Positions 58,801-64,000 of a DNA stretch of 64,000 nucleotides are shown here, in pieces (within the stretch, counting starts at the first letter, position 1; every line of letters starts with the position of its first letter). Origin of the DNA: Psococerastis gibbosa (taxonomy: Eukaryota; Arthropoda; Insecta; Psocodea; Psocidae); the NCBI GenBank assembly GCA_963971405.1, contig OZ020485.1:35793921-35857920 (forward strand), written 5' to 3'. The notes beneath the pieces were generated by a model. It was not told the DNA's origin. It made no database searches and was given only the letters and a program-made list of their open reading frames with translations. The position numbers were made by a program, and so were the translations under genes.

Positions 58801-61372
58801 GGAAAATTTGACAATCCAGTCTCATTGACCACGGCAAAGATTTTTTCTACAGTCACCAATATCTCATCACTATTTGCCATACTTAGCTTGTGGTTTTTCG
58901 CCACGGGTTCTATTTTATTTTCGTTGGTTTGAGTACACAACATCTCACTTTAACTAATAATTTAGATCTTACCAGGTAAAAGTTGAGTGATCATGTTGAG
59001 TGGATCAACATATTCATCACCAAAGCGATCTGCCACTCGTAACTTCTCAGAACCTCCACCAGTTTGAAAAGCATTCCAGGTCGCATCATCGGTAGTATAC
59101 TTATAAATGAGATCTGCCAAATCTTGGGCATTAACTTCTTTAGAGGGCACTTCTGTTAAGTACTTCGTCCGCACTAAATCAACTATTTGGACTGTGCTAT
59201 TCATATCAGCCGGCATCGGGGGCTTACCTGACAGAGAAATAAGGATTAATCTTCAGGTTATAACAGTTGTTTAGGCGGCAATTCCACCGGCGCATTTACT
59301 TCATTTGTGATTTGAGATTTTTTGTTTGTTTTGTTTTAAGGAGACTATTATGTACTTTATCTATTATAAATCAAGCTATAATATGGGAGAGACTTATTAA
59401 TGATGTCTGCTACCATATTATAACTTAATTTATAATAGATTAGGATAGATAGTTAAGTATCTACATAATAGTCTCCTTAAAACAAAACAAACAAAAAATC
59501 TCAAATCACAAATGAAGTACATTCGCCGGTGGAATTGCTTAGTATCAAGTGATAATAATACAATCTTACCCGACAGAGAAATAACGATTAATCTTGAGGT
59601 TATAACAGTTGTTTGGGTTATGACAGTGTCAAGTGATTATAATGTAGTGAGACATTATGCTGGTTCAGTTTTGCGTCAGTTTGTATTGTTTCCGATTCAA
59701 TCTTCAATGCCCATGGGTCATTTCAGTGGGCGGTAGGCAGCGAAAGGAGGTCTGGCGACTAATATAGCCAAAGTATGTAAAAATCGAACCTTTAGGGTAA
59801 AGTAAATAGGATAACTAACCAGTTATAATAAGAGCTCCATCTTGACTTGTTTTATTTTGGATAAGAGCTCGCCATTGCAATAGCAGCGGAGCCAGTTCCG
59901 ACCTGTTGGAAGTCTTGGAATGACTATAGAACTGGTAGTCATTAAGCGTGGCTCCATTGTCAGGATTTACAGCTTCATCCAGCAGAGATTCATCCTCATA
60001 TAGATAATGCACCTGAAAAACCAATAACTTTCATGTTTGAGCTTCTCAGAGCAGCATCAGTAACTGTAACCACGACACTATCAAAGTAGCACGCGGCATA
60101 AATATGTGAGGTTATTAATTATTAGGGGCCGAATGACTATTATATTAAAGCCTGTCACATAAACAATTGCCCACTATCTGTTTTTTAACCACATTAAATT
60201 TCAGAATATAATCAATATTTTCAGATTTTCAGTGCCAAGGCATAGCAGGATTCACACCGACAAATTCGTTGAACATACAACACATGGTAGTGAACCTCAT
60301 TCCAAATAGTACTGTACATGCAATTTATTCATTTATCGAATAGATAGGTTGAATTTTAAACTTATATTCAGCAGTTTCCCAAATTGGAGCCGACTTTCAG
60401 ACTTAATTGAACGAGATAGTGAGTTACTGTTTATAATCATATGACAGAATTTGGGAAACAATTTACTGTTTTTGTTAATCTACACTGAAGAATGTTTAAA
60501 TGGTGGGCTATCCTTGTTGGGTAACTATGGAAATTACGTATGTTGCTGTAGTTACCGAGATTTTCTTTGACTTAGATTAAGCACTGAGCATATACACAGG
60601 GCAGAAAAGATGCAGGGCTTTCTAGCTCTGCTGTTCGTTATAATTCGCAGCGCACGCTGCATTAGTAAGGCGGGGTTTCCACCGATCTCTCATTGCAGAA
60701 TGCAAATGACATTGACGAAAATTTGAATTTTTTTTTATATAGAAATCTATTAAAATGTTTGTACTTAACATATTCCATGACGCCATTTTTTAATTTTAGT
60801 TTGTTTGTGATTTTACTCTACGATCATTGATCAATTTTAACATAGAGTAAAACAAAAATTTCCGTCAATGTCATTTGAATTCTGCAATGAGAGGTCGGTG
60901 GAATACCCGCCTAAGTCTTGAATGTCTGCTACCACGTCAGTGTCTTTGCATTCTGCAATGAGTTGACCAATTGATCTCCCAGGCAAATTCGATAGATTTA
61001 TTCTGAGATCGTGCGAAAGGTTAGAAATTTACTAATAAAATCCCCAGATGAATGTTAATGGAAATATGAAAAGAGAAAGAATTATTATTATTATGTATAT
61101 CTTCCTTTCAGCATTAACATATTTAAAGATTTTTGTTGCAGGTGATGAAATCTACATACTTGCCCTAGTAGCCTCAGACTTTTTTGTAATAACTTGAACT
61201 TTTACCTTGTCAAGGTTAAATCCAGAGATGCCGTTATCTAGCCAATGAGAAAGTATGTTTTTAAATTCTTCCTGTACTTTTGGTTCATGGAAATTCAAAT
61301 CAGGTTGGTTCTTGCCAAACTGATGGTAATAAAACTCTTGCCTCGTTTCGTCCCAGGTCCATGCTGAGCCAC
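55801..61372 (-). CDS. GH13-fold SLC3/4F2hc-like protein (maltase relative), C-terminal five exons
   Basis: Exons (minus): 61206-61372, 59820-60012, 58973-59227, 57423-57619, 55801-56049; about 353 residues, phases joining cleanly, GT-AG throughout. Visible blocks: HQFGKNQPDLNFHEPKVQEE, GISGFNLDK, then LPGTPVTYYGDELGL and a beta-sandwich-like C-terminus ending VFTFVPA. These are the GH13 regions of insect maltases and of SLC3 amino-acid-transporter heavy chains. Expected catalytic features are altered: the Arg of GFRID is Asn, no acid/base Glu follows the ALIIT strand, and no NHD motif precedes LPGTP. That favours a non-catalytic SLC3-type subunit, inferred to sit at the plasma membrane. The N-terminal part is not visible in the window. 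It is convergent with the ABCA gene. Confidence 0.85.
56478..56855. repeat. Composite MITE copy E (378 bp, TAA duplication)
   Basis: Outer arms as in copies A-C, but the inner module is in the opposite orientation (CTATGCCATAGTTAAAATTG comes first). TAA at 56475-56477 and 56856-56858. Lies in the last intron of the SLC3-like gene. Confidence 0.87.
56892..57252. repeat. Inverted-repeat element related to 34370-35513
   Basis: GCAGTCCGATCATGGCGATT at the left and the inverse of GCAGCCCGATTATGGCCATT at the right, both followed by ATTATTCTAATACCG-like sequence. The interior has CGCGCATTTTGCACTCATTT. No clear target duplication. Confidence 0.65.
59229..59613. repeat. MITE-flanking 43-bp direct repeat, includes an intron acceptor
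   Basis: GACAGAGAAATAAGGATTAA with TCTTCAGGTTATAACAGTTG occurs at 59229-59271 and again, slightly changed, at 59571-59613. The first copy contains the intact acceptor (minus strand CTGTCAG) of exon 58973-59227; in the second the AG has become GG. The MITE at 59274-59538 lies between them. Confidence 0.8.
59274..59538. repeat. Palindromic MITE, 265 bp, TTA duplication
   Basis: Ends GGCGGCAATTCCACCGGCG and the inverse CGCCGGTGGAATTGC. Arms of about 110 bp include ATTTTTTGTTTGTTTTGTTT. The centre has TGTCTGCTACCA. TTA at 59271-59273 and 59539-59541. Confidence 0.85.
60669..60911. repeat. Inner-module MITE, free-standing (243 bp, TAA)
   Basis: GGCGGGGTTTCCACCGATCT to ACCCGCC, matching the inner module of copy D. 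TAA on both sides. The right flank continues GTCTTGAATGTCTGCTACCA, the right outer arm of a composite copy, while the left outer arm is absent. Confidence 0.8.
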
Positions 61373-61524
61373 CTAGAACGAAGCAAAGAGTTAAAACAAG
61401 TTTTCAACAATTACCCTTAGATTATGGTTAGTTCCCACATTTATTCAGTTACTCTGCAGTTATATACAATATATATTTATATATATATAAATAAATTATG
61501 ACTTTACATGCCCTCCAAAGCATT

Positions 61525-61660
61525 GCCAGAAAATGTAGCAAGTGTAGGACTCGAACCAACAACCAACATTGACCTCTTCAGTCGCCTATGTAGGTTAGTA
61601 CCCGTGTTGAGTTACCGACACGCCTCCTATATTACTTGCGTATACAGTACATCTTCAGGT
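61525..61660 (-). repeat. SINE-like dispersed repeat, copy 4, with B-box
   Basis: On the minus strand: GGCGTGTCGGTAACTCAACA, GGCGACTGAAGAGGTCAATG, then GGTTCGAGTCC (61547-61557), a perfect B-box match. Related to copies at 26165, 44640 and 48780. Confidence 0.55.
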
Positions 61661-61958
61661 ACGGTATTCACCTATATTAATAATAAAATAAATATCTAGT
61701 TAAATATACTATTTATGTATGAGAACAACCCAACCCAATGCGACTTTATTGGCTTTGTGGCACCGGTTATTAGAAAAATGTGTAATGTTTTTTTGGTTAA
61801 ATTATTATTATTATTATATATAATAGTAACAATTCGTGTATTTTTTTAACATTTCTACAGATATTGTAGGCCCCCTTAACCTAAGGTGGGGTACCCACTA
61901 ATATGAATATGAACGACTACAATGTCCAGTCCGTATCCTAGTTAAATATACTGCAAAT

Positions 61959-62232
61959 CAGGGACGTAAAGTTGGGGCTTTGGGGGGGGGGGGGGGCTTC
62001 GCTTTGCACTGCAAGACGTGGTTCATACTTCATGGTCCCCTTTGCAGCAATATGAATATAAGCATTCCTTTTTTAGCTTTGTAAAATCTACAGCTATACT
62101 TTACTACTATTAAAATGCGTAAACCCCTACTATTTTGCTCTTATATTTTCAATTTTTCTTTATCCTGCTTGATGACGTCATAAGGTCTACTTAGTTTTGC
62201 CCCCGCCACCATTCTAAAACTTTACGCCTCTG
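61959..62232. mobile_element. hAT-like MITE, 274 bp
   Basis: Begins CAGGGACGTAAAGTT and ends AACTTTACGCCTCTG. Exact 8-bp duplications CTGCAAAT at 61951-61958 and 62233-62240. A G run lies near the left end. Confidence 0.88.
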
Positions 62233-62240
62233 CTGCAAAT

Positions 62241-62794
62241 GATACTTAATAATAGTTACAAGCGGCAATTTGAATCCCACCAACCAGTAAGGAGAACGAA
62301 TTAAAGTTCATTTAAAAATTACTACTACTGTCAGGGCCATAACCTCAGCAGTCAAATTAACAAGAGCCACCAATTTTAAGATCCCAAAGTCAATTTACTA
62401 CGGGCATGGAGGTATAAGACTTCAGATCTATGAATCAATTTGAAATGGTGCTTCGTACATAATATGTAGGTACTGCAATACTAGAATGGCTCTGTACTTC
62501 ACTATAGGATAGAATGGGGTAGTGGGTGTAGAAGACTATAAAACAGGATGGCAAAGTAGCTAAAATGCAAAACGAACAGTTCGTCTCATTTTAAGCATAG
62601 AACTAAATCAGTGTCTTATATTACTGACGACCTCTGTGCACTACGTTTTGTTGAAGACAAGGATATAATATTACTGGATTTTGTAGTCTCTTACACATGT
62701 ATTTCAGTCTCTGGAAGACCTAGACGAAGGTGTCATAATTTCCTAATTCCACAGCTTTGATTGGAGATCCACTGGTCACTAGGCCATCATTCAA
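62241..62794. other. Stretch with no gene recognised
   Basis: AT-rich, all frames interrupted. No further exon of the SLC3-like gene could be found here. Confidence 0.4.
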
Positions 62795-62872
62795 CACGAT
62801 AATAATTTATAAATTATTCATTATTAATTATTATTATTAATTATAATAATTCATAAATTATTATCGTGTTTA
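62795..62872. repeat. AT-rich palindrome
   Basis: ACACGATAATAATTTATAAA on the left pairs with TTTATGAATTATTATCGTGT-type sequence on the right around an ATTAATTATTATTATTAAT centre. Confidence 0.65.
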
Positions 62873-63560
62873 TGAAAAAACTACAATTTCAAAAATTAAA
62901 AATACCTTATTTATATATGATGCATGAAGTAGTCTTCTACAACTTAAATGAGCCAAATCTTTAATAACTTGCTTAGTTAATTAAATAAAAAATAAAAAGT
63001 ATTAAATTTCGGGCTGTCAATTTGCTATGGGCTGTACACTCTTAATAACCTTGATTTTGGAAACCCTAATTGTGCACCAGTGGCTGGAGAGGTTTTCTTA
63101 GCAAAAAATTTGTACATTGTTCACAGCGACTAGGGCAAAACAAGTTACACTCATCATTTTTTTTTCTTTATACGGCCACTTGGCTAAGCCAATATTAGGC
63201 CGAGGTACAGCACAAACTTAGTTACTCCTAAATCGTGACTACATCGTCCAACTCCCTTGTAAGGCATTGCAGGACCGATGATACCCCTAATTCAAGAGCC
63301 ATCGCCATAATGTCGCTTACTTCCGTAACCGAGTCATCAAATAGTTCAGGTTATTAAAGATTTGGCTCATTTAAGTTGTAGAAGACTACTTCATGCATCA
63401 TATAATAAGGCATTTTTAGTTTTCGAAATTGTATTTTTTTTTTATAAATTCGATACGAGAAAAGTTATGGTTTATAAAATATTATCATATTTGTGAAAAA
63501 ACTACAAATTTGAAAATTAAAAATATCTTAATATTATATGATGCATTTATTTTATATTAT
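62865..63560. repeat. Inverted repeat with about 110-bp arms plus a third direct copy
   Basis: ATGATGCATGAAGTAGTCTT through AATGAGCCAAATCTTTAAT (62920-62975) is inverted at about 63348-63405. The outer part (ACTACAATTTCAAAAATTAA, 62880) recurs in direct orientation near 63500 with TATATGATGCAT at about 63535. Confidence 0.7.
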
Positions 63561-63965
63561 AAAATACTGCAGCACCATACTGTACTTTGCACCAAGTTCT
63601 GTTCTTGTGGTAATACAAGTGACCCTGAACAAGGGTTTAAGGTCAATACTAAATGTTCCTATCGACAAGAGGGTAGTTGAAATGATAGAGGAACTAGATA
63701 TGCTCACTATCCAAGAAAATGTGTACGTCGATTTCATGTCGTTTATTTGGGGAGTATTATGTTAGGTTTTATGGCTAAGCACATGGTAGACCTTACAAAG
63801 ACTTTTAATGAAGTGCACAACTATGGAACCAGAAATAGAGATTGCATTACGTCTGAGTATAGAAGACGAACCAGTGGAACGAACATTTTCCATGAAGGCC
63901 CACAAATGTTTAATCTGCTGCAGAAAGCAATCAAAGATGCTGTAAGCTTAAGGGAATTCAAATAG
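63560..63965 (+). pseudogene. LINE reverse transcriptase C-terminus remnant
   Basis: Two frames carry the pattern that ends many LINE ORF2 proteins. 63600-63760 gives TLNKGLRSILNVPIDKRVVE and LDMLTIQENVY. After a frameshift, 63765-63965 gives VHNYGTRNRDCITSEY and IFHEGPQMFNLLQKAIKDAV, ending SLREFK and a stop. The order (Q/N-LR, LTI, H-NTR, G-NLLP-IK, FK) is as expected. The 5' part is missing. Confidence 0.78.
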
Positions 63966-64000
63966 AAAATTGTGGAAGATGTCAAAAAGGAAGAGGACAT

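Noticed and set aside
1-64000. CRISPR array, bacterial operon or phage
   Set aside because: Spliced genes, long introns and animal transposons dominate; the short tandem repeats seen have no spacer-repeat regularity.

Overview
The window is animal, almost certainly arthropod and probably insect, nuclear DNA. It is AT-rich. Genes are split by GT-AG introns of a few hundred bases to several kb, and most of the remaining sequence is dispersed repeats. No species can be named from the sequence. An insect is inferred from the transposon mix (Ty3/gypsy, Tc1, P-like, hAT-like and TWA-targeting MITEs, several LINEs) and from the ribosomal protein and transporter sequences.

Layout. (1) 1-2473, minus strand: ribosomal protein L29. 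Three coding exons are visible, the last running off the left edge, and a decayed Tc1 element sits in the second intron. (2) 2.7-21.6 kb: no host gene recognised. This stretch holds a broken P-element/THAP9-like transposase, LINE fragments, a pair of direct duplicons that differ by one hAT-like insertion, and a young Ty3/gypsy retrotransposon (15337-20673, LTRs differing at one base). That retrotransposon landed inside an older inverted-repeat transposon flanked by 8-bp duplications. (3) 21602-53352, plus strand: one full-size ABC subfamily A transporter. I could place 23 coding exons and both ATP-binding cassettes; a 200-N gap removes part of the first cassette. Its introns carry many MITEs, SINE-like and LINE copies. 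(4) 55801-61372, minus strand, convergent with the transporter: the C-terminal five exons of a GH13-fold, SLC3/4F2hc-like protein that lacks the expected catalytic residues. (5) 61.4-64 kb: hAT-like MITE, foldback repeats and a LINE C-terminus fragment.

The three host genes are not functionally linked as far as the sequence shows: a translation component, an ABCA lipid-type exporter and an amino-acid-transporter heavy-chain-like or maltase-like protein.

The most notable structure is a set of at least a dozen palindromic MITEs with TTA/TAA target duplications. They share one internal core (GTGGTAGCAGACA) but have interchangeable termini, and several are composite (one palindromic module at the apex of another). 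No bacterial-type operon, CRISPR array or phage is present.
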